A stretch of 64,000 bases of DNA from Sphingosinicella sp041916975 (GCF_041916975.1 NZ_JAYRYK010000001.1:3844001-3908000); one strand, 5' to 3'. Shown: positions 44,551 through 54,227, counted from the stretch's first letter. Notes: generated by a model from the letters alone, not told the origin. A program made the numbers and translations.

Positions 44551-44598
44551 CCGGGCCGTCCCGGACTTGATACCCATGAAGGGGGAGGACGTGGCCTC
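44551..44598 (-). ncRNA. Putative guanidine-II (mini-ykkC) riboswitch in the SMR leader
   Basis: On the minus strand the hairpin CCGGGACGGCCCGG (44564-44551) has a five-base-pair stem and the loop ACGG, matching the ACGR tetraloop that defines guanidine-II riboswitches. It is followed by a purine-rich GGAAGAGGAG before the ATG at 44527. Twenty bases upstream a second stem, GAGG/CCTC (44598-44585), has the loop CCACGT, which contains ACG but not a clean ACGR. The known class has two such hairpins separated by 7-40 bases ahead of SMR genes. The imperfect first loop is the main doubt. Confidence 0.55.
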
Positions 44599-44647
44599 GC
44601 CGCGCCTATGTGGCGTTGTCGACTTCAGCGGTCAAGTTACGTTGAAA

Positions 44648-44664
44648 ATACCATATCTTGGTAT
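44648..44664. promoter_or_regulatory. Inverted repeat in the parDE promoter, probable ParD operator
   Basis: ATACCA (44648-44653) and TGGTAT (44659-44664) are perfect inverted repeats around TATCT, 23 bp before the parD ATG in an AT-rich stretch that also includes GTATAT. Ribbon-helix-helix antitoxins bind such short palindromes over their own promoter. Confidence 0.6.
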
Positions 44665-44687
44665 ATATTGGCATCAATGGAGGCGGT

Positions 44688-44933
44688 ATGGCGCGAAATA
44701 CATCAATTTCCCTCGGTGAGCATTTCAGCGGTTTCATCGATATGCAGGTCGGCAGCGGCCGCTATGGCTCGGCGAGCGATGTCGTCCGCGCGGGCTTGCG
44801 ACTCCTCGAAGAGCGGGAGGCAAGGGTGCGCGCGCTTCAGGCCGCGCTTGCGGAAGGCGAAACCTCGGGAGAGCCGCAGCGGTTCGACAATGCGGCCTTC
44901 CTGAAACGGATGCGCGCCCGGCATGGCGGGTAG
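44688..44933 (+). CDS. parD: Antitoxin of the ParD family
   Basis: An 81-aa ribbon-helix-helix antitoxin: MARNTSISLGEHFSGFIDMQ gives the DNA-binding strand and helix, RYGSASDVVRAGLRLLEERE the second helix, and a C-terminal tail wraps the toxin. ATG 44688 follows GGAGG; an upstream in-frame start overlaps the operator and is unlikely. Overlaps parE by 11 bp. Confidence 0.92.
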   Translation: MARNTSISLGEHFSGFIDMQVGSGRYGSASDVVRAGLRLLEEREARVRALQAALAEGETSGEPQRFDNAAFLKRMRARHGG

Positions 44934-45225
44934 GGCTGGAGGTTTCCGCCTTACGCCGCGTGCCGAAGTCGATCTCGAAGACATTTTCGCCTACACGGCC
45001 CGGCGCTGGTCGCTCATACAGGCCGAAGATTATCATGCCGGTTTCGCCGCTGCGTTCGAAAAACTGGCGAGTGGCGAGCGATCCGGCGGCATTGCCGATG
45101 TTTCGGGCGGATATCTCAAATACGCGGTCGGCTCGCATCTCGTTTTTTATCGCGAGACCGGGCACGACATTGTGATCGTGCGCATCCTGCACCAGCGGAT
45201 GGATGTGGAACGCCACCTCGAATAG
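44923..45225 (+). CDS. parE: Toxin of the RelE/ParE family
   Basis: A 100-aa toxin: FRLTPRAEVDLEDIFAYTAR is the RelE/ParE N-terminal helical hairpin, followed by YLKYAVGSHLVFYRETGHDI and VIVRILHQRMDVERHL at the end, as in ParE. ParE toxins usually inhibit DNA gyrase. Together with parD it forms a type II module transcribed from the operator at 44648. Confidence 0.92.
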   Translation: MAGRAGGFRLTPRAEVDLEDIFAYTARRWSLIQAEDYHAGFAAAFEKLASGERSGGIADVSGGYLKYAVGSHLVFYRETGHDIVIVRILHQRMDVERHLE

Positions 45226-45244
45226 CGAGGGATATCTTCCGACC

Positions 45245-45424
45245 CTACCGCAGCCGCGCGATGTTCAGCCCGTCCGCCTTCGCGCGGTCCTTCACCGATT
45301 CTTCGCTGCGGGTGAGCGCCTTGGCGATGGCTTTCAGCGCCATGTCCTTCTTCGCCAGCGTGTGCAGCTTGTCGATCTCGGCGGCGGTCCAAGGCTGCTT
45401 GTGACGTTCGAAGCGTTCCGCCAT
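45245..45424 (-). CDS. Small SANT/Myb-like helical protein downstream of topA
   Basis: A 59-aa basic protein: MAERFERHKQPWTAAEIDKL, HTLAKKDMALKAIAKALTRS, EESVKDRAKADGLNIARLR. The PWTAAEIDKLHTL start and the IAKALTRSEESVKDRA helix look like a SANT/Myb-type or homeodomain-like helix-turn-helix. It starts 5 bp after the topA stop and is probably co-transcribed. Function unknown. Confidence 0.75.
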   Translation of the reverse strand: MAERFERHKQPWTAAEIDKLHTLAKKDMALKAIAKALTRSEESVKDRAKADGLNIARLR

Positions 45425-45429
45425 CGCCG

Positions 45430-48000
45430 CTATTTCGCCGCCTTCTTCTTCGCGGGTGCCTTCTTTGCAGGCGCTTTCTTCGCGCCGCTCTTCGCCGGGG
45501 CCTTCCGCTTGCCCTTGCCTTTCGCCGGGCCTTTGGCGGCCTTCTCGTCGATCATCGTCGCGGCGGCTTCCAGCGTGAGCGCCTGCGGGTCGGTGCCCTT
45601 GGGCAGCGTCGCGTTGGTGGTGCCGTCGGTCACGTAGGCGCCGTAGCGGCCATCCATCACCTTGATCGCCGCGCCCGATGTGGGATGCGCGCCGAGTTCC
45701 TTCAGGGCTGCAGGCGCCTTGCGCTCGAAGCCCTTCTTCTGCTCGGCAAGCTTCACGACGGCGGCATTCATGCCGACTTCGAACACCTCGGCGGTCGACG
45801 TCAGGCGCGCATATTTGCCGTCATGCATCAGGTACGGGCCATAGCGCCCGATCGAGGCCGTGATCGGCAGCCCCGTCTCCGGGTGCATGCCCACCTCGCG
45901 CGGTAGCGCGAGCAGCTTCACCGCCATGTCGAGTTCGATCGTCGCTGCGTCCACATCGCGCGGGATCGAGGCGCGGGGCGGCTTTTCGCCTTCGCCGCGC
46001 TGGATGAAGAGGCCGAAGCGGCCCGAGCGGATGGTGATCGGCTCGCCCGCATCTTCGCCGAGCAGGCGCGGTTGGTCGCCGCCTTCGCCCGTGCCGTTTC
46101 CGTTTCCGTTCTCGCTCGCGAACGGCCGCGTAAAGCGGCACTCGGGGTAGTTCGAACAGCCGACGAATGCGCCGAACTTGCCGGTCTTCAGGCTCAGCCG
46201 CCCGTTGCCGCACACCGGGCAGACGCGCGGGTCTTTCCCGTCGCCGGTATCCGGAAACAGCAGCGGCGCCAGGAACTCGTCGAGCGCCGTCGTCACCTCG
46301 GAGGGTTTCAGCTCCAGGATCTCGGAGGTCTTCGGCTGGAAATCCTTCCAGAAGGCGTGCAGCACCGCCGTCCAGTCGATGCTCCCGGCGGAAATCTCGT
46401 CGAGCTGTTCCTCAAGCCCGGCCGTGAAGTCGTAGCTCACATAGCGTTCGAAGAAGCGTTCGAGGAACGCGGTGACGAGCCGGCCCTTCTCCTCGGGGTG
46501 GAAGCGCTTCTGCTCGATGCGCACATAAGCGCGGTCCTTCAGCACCTGCAGGATCGAGGCGTAGGTGGAGGGGCGCCCGATGCCGAGCTCCTCCATCTTC
46601 TTCACGAGGCTCGCTTCCGAATAGCGCGGGGGCGGCTCGGTGAAGTGCTGATCGGCGTGCGCACCTTGAATCGCTGGCGTATCGCCCTTTTCGATCTTCG
46701 GCAGGCGCTTGCCGTCGTCGCCCTCTTCGTCCTCCGGGTCGTCGGCGGTTTCCTGATAGAGCGCGAGGAAACCGGGGAAGATCGTCACCTGTCCGGTGGC
46801 GCGCAGGTCGGCGCGACCGTTCTTGTCCTTGAGGTCCACGGTCGTGCGCTCAAGGTTCGCGGCCGCCATCTGGCTTGCGAGCGTGCGCTTCCAGACCAGT
46901 TCGTAGAGCCGGGCCTCATCGCCCGAAAGCCCGGCTTTCGCGGGGCGTCGACGCATGTCGACGGGGCGGATCGCTTCGTGCGCTTCCTGCGCGTTCTTCG
47001 CCTTCGTCGTATAGAAACGCGGCTTCTCAGGCAGGTGGCGCCCGGTGAAGTCCTCGGCGATCACATCGCGCGCCGCGGCAATGGCCTCGGGCGCCATGTC
47101 GACACCGTCGGTCCGCATGTAGGTGATGAGGCCGCTTTCGTAGAGCGTCTGCGCGGTCCGCATCGTCTGCGTTGCGGAAAGCCCCAGCTTGCGTGCGGCT
47201 TCCTGCTGCAGCGTCGAGGTCGTGAAGGGCGGGGCGGGGTTCCGCGACACCGGCTTCTTCTCGACCGACGCGACCACATAGTCGCCCGCCGCCACGTCGG
47301 CGCGCGCCTCGTTGGCGAGCGCTGAATTGTTCAGCGAGAACTTGTCGAGCTTGTTGCCCTGCCAGTGCGTCAGCCGTGCCGTGAAAGCCTGCCCCGCTGC
47401 GGTCTGGAACTGACCGTCCACCGTCCAGTATTCGCGCGTCTTGAACGCCTCGATCTCGCGTTCGCGTTCCACCACAAGGCGCAGCGCCACCGATTGTACG
47501 CGCCCCGCCGATTTCGCGCCCGGCAGCTTGCGCCACAGCACGGGCGAAAGCGTGAAGCCGACGAGATAGTCGAGTGCGCGCCGCGCCCGGTAGGCGTCGA
47601 TCAGCGGCGTATCGAGCTCGCGCGGGGCGGCCATCGCCTGCGTCACCGCGCTCTTGGTGATCTGGTTGAAGGTCACGCGCTGCACCTTGGGCGGCAGCGC
47701 TTTCTTCGCCTTCAAATGCTCATAGAGATGCCAGCTGATCGCCTCGCCTTCGCGATCAGGGTCGGTCGCGAGGATCAGCGTGTCGGCGGTTTTCGCGCTG
47801 TCGGCGATCTCTTTGAGTTGCCGCGAGCGGTCGGCGGAAACCTCCCACTTCATGCGGAAGTCGTGGTCGGGCTCGACCGATCCGTCCTTCGCCGGCAGGT
47901 CGCGGACGTGGCCGTACGAGGCAAGGACCTTGTAGTCCGAACCCAGATACTTGTTGATCGTCTTTGCCTTCGCCGGGGATTCGACGATCACGAGTTGCAT
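45430..48000 (-). CDS. topA: DNA topoisomerase I
   Basis: Type IA topoisomerase (856 aa) that relaxes negative supercoils. TOPRIM domain begins LVIVESPAKAKTINKYLG; the catalytic tyrosine lies in SGLITYMRTDGVDM. One complete four-cysteine zinc module is present (CPVCGNG ... FVGCSNYPECRF), followed by repeated TopA C-terminal domains (GRFGLFIQRG, GRYGPYLMHDGKYA, GRYGAYVTDG). A Lys/Ala/Pro tail of about 40 residues (KAPAKSGAKKAPAKKAPAKK) is typical of proteobacterial TopA. Confidence 0.97.
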   Translation of the reverse strand: MQLVIVESPAKAKTINKYLGSDYKVLASYGHVRDLPAKDGSVEPDHDFRMKWEVSADRSRQLKEIADSAKTADTLILATDPDREGEAISWHLYEHLKAKKALPPKVQRVTFNQITKSAVTQAMAAPRELDTPLIDAYRARRALDYLVGFTLSPVLWRKLPGAKSAGRVQSVALRLVVEREREIEAFKTREYWTVDGQFQTAAGQAFTARLTHWQGNKLDKFSLNNSALANEARADVAAGDYVVASVEKKPVSRNPAPPFTTSTLQQEAARKLGLSATQTMRTAQTLYESGLITYMRTDGVDMAPEAIAAARDVIAEDFTGRHLPEKPRFYTTKAKNAQEAHEAIRPVDMRRRPAKAGLSGDEARLYELVWKRTLASQMAAANLERTTVDLKDKNGRADLRATGQVTIFPGFLALYQETADDPEDEEGDDGKRLPKIEKGDTPAIQGAHADQHFTEPPPRYSEASLVKKMEELGIGRPSTYASILQVLKDRAYVRIEQKRFHPEEKGRLVTAFLERFFERYVSYDFTAGLEEQLDEISAGSIDWTAVLHAFWKDFQPKTSEILELKPSEVTTALDEFLAPLLFPDTGDGKDPRVCPVCGNGRLSLKTGKFGAFVGCSNYPECRFTRPFASENGNGNGTGEGGDQPRLLGEDAGEPITIRSGRFGLFIQRGEGEKPPRASIPRDVDAATIELDMAVKLLALPREVGMHPETGLPITASIGRYGPYLMHDGKYARLTSTAEVFEVGMNAAVVKLAEQKKGFERKAPAALKELGAHPTSGAAIKVMDGRYGAYVTDGTTNATLPKGTDPQALTLEAAATMIDEKAAKGPAKGKGKRKAPAKSGAKKAPAKKAPAKKKAAK

Positions 48001-48035
48001 ACGAAACCCTCACCGACCTCAATGGGTCGGGGCCC

Positions 48036-48419
48036 TTACAGTGCTTTGCCGGGACGCCGCAAGTCCGGCGGCGGAAGAAACTCGGCGATCACCTCGGAAG
48101 GGCGGCAGAGTTTCGCGCGGTTTCCGTCGATCACGACCGGCCGGTTGATGAGGATTGGGTTCTCGTGCATCGCGGTGATGATATGCTCCTCGGAAACGCC
48201 GGGTTCGAGGAGGCCGAGCTCCTTCGCCAGCGGCTCCTTGGCACGCAGCAGCTCGTGCGCCGCCAGGCCCGATTTCCGCAACACATCCTCGATTTCCGCG
48301 CGGCTCGGCACGTCTTCCAGATACTCGCGGAGGTCGAAGGGAATGGCGTGTTCGGTCAGATAGTCGCGCACATTGCGGGCCGTGCCGCAGCGGGGGTTGT
48401 ACCAGACGATAACGCGCAT
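48036..48419 (-). CDS. arsC: ArsC-family arsenate reductase
   Basis: Glutaredoxin-linked reductase (127 aa) of arsenate to arsenite: active-site loop WYNPRCGTARNVRDYL with the catalytic Cys, then the Arg-containing NPILINRPVVIDGNRAKLCRP-type segment. No arsB/arsR is nearby, so it may act in general thiol metabolism. It is 17 bp after the amidase gene and 35 bp before topA. Confidence 0.9.
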   Translation of the reverse strand: MRVIVWYNPRCGTARNVRDYLTEHAIPFDLREYLEDVPSRAEIEDVLRKSGLAAHELLRAKEPLAKELGLLEPGVSEEHIITAMHENPILINRPVVIDGNRAKLCRPSEVIAEFLPPPDLRRPGKAL

Positions 48420-48436
48420 CTTGCCTCCACTTGAAC

Positions 48437-49930
48437 TCAGATTTCACCGGCCCATACACCGGGCCTGCGATCATACCATAAAAGTTCGCGTTCGAGTTCA
48501 TAGGCGAGCGCGAGGAGGCGCGCTTCGCCGCCCGGTGCTGTCGCGAACTGGATGCCGATGGGGATGCCGTCCTTCGATTCGCCGATCGGCAGCCCGATCG
48601 AAGGCACGCCCGCCACGTTCTCCACCCCCGTGAAGCCCGCATAGGCGATCAGCCGCGCGCGCTGTTCGGGCCACGGGATCGTCGGCGCGATATAGCCGAT
48701 CGGCGCGGCGGGCTGGCCGAGCACGGGCGTCATGTAGATGTCGATGTCCTTGAACTGCGCGCGGTACGACGCCATCGCCTCATCGAGCGCAGCCGTGGAG
48801 ACCTGCATCTGCTCGGGCGTATAGGTTGCGGCTTGCGCCGCCATCGTCAGGGTCAGCGGTTCAAGGATCGTCGAAGGATCGACGCCGGGCGCCATTTTCG
48901 TGATCTCGGCAACCGCCTGTCCCGCGCCCGATTCCCACAGCGCCATGAACGCCGGAATCACCACGTCGCCTTTGTAAGGCGCCGGCACGTCCTTCACCTT
49001 GTGGCCGAGCTTCTGGAGCAGCGCGGAAGCCTCGCCGAACACGCGCTGCACCTCTTCATGGGGCAGGCCGCCCGACGGGTGATTGAGCCGGAGCCCGACG
49101 CGCAGCCGATCCTTCGCAGGGCCGGTGACGAGCGGCGCTTCGGCGAAAGCCGCGCCTTCGCCCTTCGCCTGCGTCGCGTGGAACCACGCCGCCGTATCGC
49201 GCACGGTGCGGGAAACGCAGCCCTCGACGCCAAGGTGCGTCGCGATGTCCGGCGAGGCCGCATCCCCCGCCATCCGCCGCCGCGAGGGCTTGAGGCCCAC
49301 AAGGCCGCAGCAGCTCGCCGGGATGCGGATCGATCCGCCGCCGTCGTTGGCGTGCGCCACCGGCACCACGCCCGCCGCCACCGCCGCCGCGCTGCCGCCC
49401 GAAGAGCCGCCCGTCGAATGGTCGAGGTTCCATGGGTTGCGCGTCACGCCGGTCAGCAGCGGCTCGGTCGTCGCGGTGATGCCGAATTCGGGCAGCGTCG
49501 AGCGGCCGATGGAAACGAAGCCTGCCGTCTCGATCGCCGCCGGATAGGCATCGGTCTCGTCGGCGACCGTTGCGGCGAGCGCCCGGCAGCCTTGCGTGTA
49601 GGGCAGGCCCTTCTGGTGGACATTGTCCTTGATCAGTGTCGGCACGCCCGCGAGCGGACCTTTCACGCCGTTCGCGGCGATCTCGCGGGCACGCTCCAGA
49701 TTCGGGAACTTGACCGCGTTGATCTTGCCGTTCACCGATTCGAGCCGCCGGATCGCCGCCTCGACGAGCGCGGCGGGCTGCGTCTTGCCCTCGGCCACGG
49801 CCTTCGCCTGCGATACCGCATCGGTCCACTTCGTAGGCGGGGCCTTGGCCGCCGTGGTCTGGCGACAGGCGGAAAGCGCGGCAAGCGCCGCGCCCGTTTC
49901 AAGAAAACCGCGGCGTGAAACAAAGGCCAT
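48437..49930 (-). CDS. Exported amidase (amidase signature family)
   Basis: A 497-aa Ser-Ser-Lys amidase. The N terminus has a twin-arginine signal (FVSRRGFLETGAALAALSAC) whose LSAC could also serve as a lipobox, so it is probably a Tat-exported lipoprotein. Catalytic parts: Lys in VPTLIKDNVHQKG and the Ser pair in DHSTGGSSGGSAAAVAAG. It hydrolyses an amide of unknown nature in the periplasm. Confidence 0.92.
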   Translation of the reverse strand: MAFVSRRGFLETGAALAALSACRQTTAAKAPPTKWTDAVSQAKAVAEGKTQPAALVEAAIRRLESVNGKINAVKFPNLERAREIAANGVKGPLAGVPTLIKDNVHQKGLPYTQGCRALAATVADETDAYPAAIETAGFVSIGRSTLPEFGITATTEPLLTGVTRNPWNLDHSTGGSSGGSAAAVAAGVVPVAHANDGGGSIRIPASCCGLVGLKPSRRRMAGDAASPDIATHLGVEGCVSRTVRDTAAWFHATQAKGEGAAFAEAPLVTGPAKDRLRVGLRLNHPSGGLPHEEVQRVFGEASALLQKLGHKVKDVPAPYKGDVVIPAFMALWESGAGQAVAEITKMAPGVDPSTILEPLTLTMAAQAATYTPEQMQVSTAALDEAMASYRAQFKDIDIYMTPVLGQPAAPIGYIAPTIPWPEQRARLIAYAGFTGVENVAGVPSIGLPIGESKDGIPIGIQFATAPGGEARLLALAYELERELLWYDRRPGVWAGEI

Positions 49931-50014
49931 CGAAAACCTCCCCCCGAGTCGGATGGCCGACTGTCTCAGCCGCCGCGCCGGGATGCAATCTGGCAGATTG
50001 GGAAGGTGGGCCGC

Positions 50015-51364
<1,350 letters not shown>

Positions 51365-51366
51365 CG

Positions 51367-51840
51367 TTATTCGATGACCACCAGCGGCTGGTCGTATTCC
51401 ACGGGCTGTTCGTTCGCCACGCAGATCTTCACGACCTTGCCCGATTTCGGCGCCTGAATCGGGTTCATCACCTTCATCGCTTCCACGATCACCAGCGTAT
51501 CGCCGGCGGAAACCGCAGCACCTTCCTTGATGAAGGGGGCGCTGCCGGGCTCGGCGGAGAGGTACACGGTGCCCACCATCGGCGATTTCACCGCGCCGGG
51601 GTGGGACTTGAGATCGGTTTCAGCCGGCGCGGCTGCTGGTGCTGCGGCAGGGGCAGCCGGGGCCGCTGCGACCGCAGCCACCGGCGCCGCGGCGACAACG
51701 CCGCTTATCTGCCGCGCAACGCGGATTTTGCGCCCCTCGTCCTCCACCTCGATCTCGCTGAGGCCTGTTTCATCCAGCAATTCCGCGAGCTGGCGCACCA
51801 GCTTCGTATCGACGTTCATGCCCGTCTTACCATTGGTCAC
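51367..51840 (-). CDS. accB: Acetyl-CoA carboxylase biotin carboxyl carrier protein
   Basis: Carrier of 157 aa. N-terminal helix (VRQLAELLDETGLSEIEVED), an Ala/Pro-rich flexible linker (about residues 48-75), and the biotinyl domain with the attachment Lys in VIVEAMKVMNPI. GTG 51840 is used; ATG 51819 (MNVDTK) is an alternative. In operon aroQ-accB-accC. Confidence 0.97.
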   Translation of the reverse strand: MTNGKTGMNVDTKLVRQLAELLDETGLSEIEVEDEGRKIRVARQISGVVAAAPVAAVAAAPAAPAAAPAAAPAETDLKSHPGAVKSPMVGTVYLSAEPGSAPFIKEGAAVSAGDTLVIVEAMKVMNPIQAPKSGKVVKICVANEQPVEYDQPLVVIE

Positions 51841-51873
51841 GTTGCGTCCCCGATGTTGTTGTTCTGTAAGGTG

Positions 51874-52314
51874 TTAAAGTTGTGCGGCGGCGTCCAGCGC
51901 CAGCGCATATCCGTGGATACCGAAACCCGTGATCGATCCCTTCGCGACCGGCGCCACATGGCTCAGGTGCCGGAAGGTCTCACGGGCGTGAGGGTTGGAA
52001 ATATGGACTTCGATGACCGGAACCGCAATCGCCTTGATGGCGTCGCGGATCGCGATCGATGTGTGCGTATAGGCGCCGGCGTTCAGGATCACGGCCTTTG
52101 CCCCCCGCGAAGCCGCCTCGTGAAGCCAGTCGACGAGGTGCCCTTCGTGGTTCGATTGGCGCACGTCGACTTCAAGGCCGAGCCCTTTGGCGCGGTCCTC
52201 CAGCATCGCCGCCACGTCATCGAGCGTGTCGGCGCCGTAAATCTCCGGCTCGCGCGTGCCGAGGAGGTTGAGGTTCGGCCCGTTGAGGACCAGCACCAGC
52301 GGCGTTTCTGCCAT
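51874..52314 (-). CDS. aroQ: Type II 3-dehydroquinate dehydratase
   Basis: Shikimate-pathway dehydratase (146 aa). NGPNLNLLGTREPEIYG with the catalytic Tyr, RQSNHEGHLVDWLHEA, ILNAGAYTHTSIAI and VEVHISNPHARETFR-type block (IEVHISNPHARETFRHLS) are complete. First gene of the aroQ-accB-accC unit, an arrangement common in proteobacteria. Confidence 0.97.
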   Translation of the reverse strand: MAETPLVLVLNGPNLNLLGTREPEIYGADTLDDVAAMLEDRAKGLGLEVDVRQSNHEGHLVDWLHEAASRGAKAVILNAGAYTHTSIAIRDAIKAIAVPVIEVHISNPHARETFRHLSHVAPVAKGSITGFGIHGYALALDAAAQL

Positions 52315-52420
52315 TCGAAGCCCCTTTGTCGCCCAATGCTCCCGAGCACTGGCCTGCGACGAAAGCGGCCCTTATATGGACGCTCCGCGCGACAGGGAAG
52401 CCTGAGAAGAATAAGGACCG

Positions 52421-53410
52421 ATGACCATCAGCATCACCGTGAACGGCGAACCGCGCCGCATCATCCCCGGCGCCAGCATCGCGGCGCTCGTCGCCGAGCT
52501 GGATCTTGATCCCAAGGCCGTGGCGGTGGAGCGGAACCTCGAGATCGTCCCGAAGTCCGCCTACGCCGACGTTGCGCTCGCGGACGGCGACCAGCTGGAG
52601 ATCGTGCATTTCGTGGGCGGCGGCAGTGCCGGCGGCAGCGAAGACGATAGCTGGGAAGTTGCCGGGCGCCGCTTCACCTCGCGGCTGATCGTGGGCACCG
52701 GCAAGTACAAGGATTATGCGGTGAACGCCGCGGCGGTCGAGGCCTCGGGCGCCGAGATCGTCACCGTCGCCGTGCGCCGCGTGAACCTCACGGATCGTTC
52801 GCAGCCGCTTCTCACCGATTATGTCGATCCGAAGCGCTATACCTATCTGCCGAACACCGCCGGCTGTTTCACGGCGGAAGACGCGATGCGCACGCTGCGC
52901 CTCGCGCGTGAGGCGGGCGGCTGGAACCTTGTGAAGCTGGAAGTTCTGGGCGAGGCGAAGACGCTCTACCCGGACATGGAGCAGACGCTCCGCGCCACGA
53001 AGGAACTCGTAAACGACGGTTTCGACGTCATGGTCTACTGCGCGGACGATCCCATCGCCGCGAAGAAACTGGAGGATGCCGGCGCCGCCGCGATCATGCC
53101 GCTCGGCGCACCGATCGGCTCGGGCCTCGGCATCCAGAACCCGGTGATGATCCGCCTCATCGTCGAGCAGGCGAAGGTGCCCGTGCTCGTCGACGCGGGC
53201 GTCGGTTCGGCGTCGGACGCTGCGGTGGCGATGGAGCTCGGCTGCGACGGCGTTCTTATGAATACAGCCATAGCCGAGGCGAAAGACCCGGTGATGATGG
53301 CCCGCGCCATGCGCCATGCTGTCGAGGCAGGGCGGCTTTCCTACCGGGCAGGCCGGATGCAGCGGCGTCTCTATGCCGATCCTTCCAGTCCCCTCGGTGG
53401 TCTGATCTGA
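52421..53410 (+). CDS. thiSG: Fused sulfur carrier ThiS / thiazole synthase ThiG
   Basis: A 329-aa fusion for thiamine thiazole synthesis. Residues 1-66 are ThiS (MTISITVNGEPRRIIPG, LADGDQLEIVHFVGGGSAGG), and residues 75-329 are ThiG (FTSRLIVGTGKYKD, LVKLEVLGEAKTLYPD with the Schiff-base Lys, GAPIGSGLGIQNP, LVDAGVGSASDAA). The Gly-Gly that is normally the free C terminus of ThiS is internal here. Similar fusions are annotated in other alphaproteobacteria. No clear TPP riboswitch precedes it. Confidence 0.95.
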   Translation: MTISITVNGEPRRIIPGASIAALVAELDLDPKAVAVERNLEIVPKSAYADVALADGDQLEIVHFVGGGSAGGSEDDSWEVAGRRFTSRLIVGTGKYKDYAVNAAAVEASGAEIVTVAVRRVNLTDRSQPLLTDYVDPKRYTYLPNTAGCFTAEDAMRTLRLAREAGGWNLVKLEVLGEAKTLYPDMEQTLRATKELVNDGFDVMVYCADDPIAAKKLEDAGAAAIMPLGAPIGSGLGIQNPVMIRLIVEQAKVPVLVDAGVGSASDAAVAMELGCDGVLMNTAIAEAKDPVMMARAMRHAVEAGRLSYRAGRMQRRLYADPSSPLGGLI

Positions 53411-53503
53411 CGCTTGCGACGAGCCGCGGAACTCCTCTGTGGGCCCAGGCATTCTCCTGATGTGCGCATCCCCCGCCGCACAGTATTTTTCAGGAGTGAC
53501 ATC

Positions 53504-53686
53504 ATGGGTGAACTCAAGGATCGCGCGAAAGGTCTCGCCAACGAGGCGGCCGGCAATGTGAAGCAGGCGGTCGGCAAGGCCACGAAAAACCCGCGCCTCG
53601 AAGCCGAAGGCATCGCGCAGGAACGCCGCGGCGAGGTCCAGAACGCAAAAGGCAAGGTGAAGGGCGCCCTCGGCGACCGCATCTAA
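53504..53686 (+). CDS. CsbD family stress protein
   Basis: A 60-aa hydrophilic protein: MGELKDRAKGLANEAAGNVK, QAVGKATKNPRLEAEGIAQE, RRGEVQNAKGKVKGALGDRI. This is the CsbD signature; expression in the family is usually stress-induced and the function is unknown. ATG 53504 follows AGGAGTG; the upstream open frame has no family sequence. Confidence 0.95.
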   Translation: MGELKDRAKGLANEAAGNVKQAVGKATKNPRLEAEGIAQERRGEVQNAKGKVKGALGDRI

Positions 53687-53707
53687 CGCCTAGTGCGTGA
53701 GGGAGGC

Positions 53708-53739
53708 GGCCGGGTCCACCCCGTGGGCCCGGCCGTTTT
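53708..53739 (+). terminator. Rho-independent terminator after csbD
   Basis: Stem GGCCGGG (53708-53714) with CCCGGCC (53728-53734), extended by CCAC/GTGG, followed by GTTTTC. Confidence 0.88.
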
Positions 53740-53780
53740 CCATGCTATGATGCGCGGCGCAAACGCTTGCGGAGGAAGCC

Positions 53781-54194
53781 ATGACGGACGCACCACCAGA
53801 GCTTACCGGTGTCACGCCCCACCTCACGATCCGGGACAACAAGGCGAAAGACGCGATTGCCTTCTACGAGAAGGCCTTCGGCGCGCAGGAGCTGTTCCGC
53901 CATCCCGCGGACGACGGCGTGCGGCTGATGCACGCGCATCTCACGCTCTTCGGCGGTTCGCTGATGCTCCACGACGATTTTCCCGAAATGATGGGCGGCA
54001 AGCCGTCTGACGCCCCGGCCTGCGTCGTGCTCCATATCGAGGTGCCCGATGCCGATGCCGCTTGGGAGCGCGCAGTCGCGGCGGGTGCCACGGTACGTTT
54101 CCCGCTCGACAACCAGTTCTGGGGTCAACGCTACGGTCAGGTCGCTGACCCGTTCGGCCACATCTGGTCGATCGGCGGTCCGTTGAAGCCCTGA
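53781..54194 (+). CDS. VOC family (glyoxalase/PhnB-like) protein
   Basis: A 137-aa protein with two beta-alpha-beta-beta-beta halves: VTPHLTIRDNKAKDAIAFYE and KAFGAQELFRHP in the first, VVLHIEVPDADAAWERAVAA and QRYGQVADPFGHIWSIGGP in the second. This is the PhnB-like branch. Metal ligands appear partial, so an enzymatic role is uncertain. Confidence 0.9.
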   Translation: MTDAPPELTGVTPHLTIRDNKAKDAIAFYEKAFGAQELFRHPADDGVRLMHAHLTLFGGSLMLHDDFPEMMGGKPSDAPACVVLHIEVPDADAAWERAVAAGATVRFPLDNQFWGQRYGQVADPFGHIWSIGGPLKP

Positions 54195-54204
54195 GCCACG
54201 CCCT

Positions 54205-54227
54205 CCCTCTCCCCGCTGGGGAGAGGG
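54205..54227. terminator. Perfect 10-bp hairpin between convergent genes
   Basis: CCCTCTCCCC (54205-54214) pairs with GGGGAGAGGG (54218-54227), loop GCT, followed by a further GGGGAGAGGGG. It sits between two convergent genes. The same sequence type is a frequent extragenic repeat in GC-rich genomes. Probably a bidirectional terminator. Confidence 0.6.

Noticed and set aside
48036..48419. An arsenic resistance operon.
   Set aside because: Only arsC is present; no arsR, arsB or acr3 is next to it.
52320..52420. A TPP riboswitch upstream of thiSG, suggested by CCTGAGAAGAATAAGGACC.
   Set aside because: Only a CTGAGA-like word is present. The second conserved block and the stems are missing and the leader is too short.
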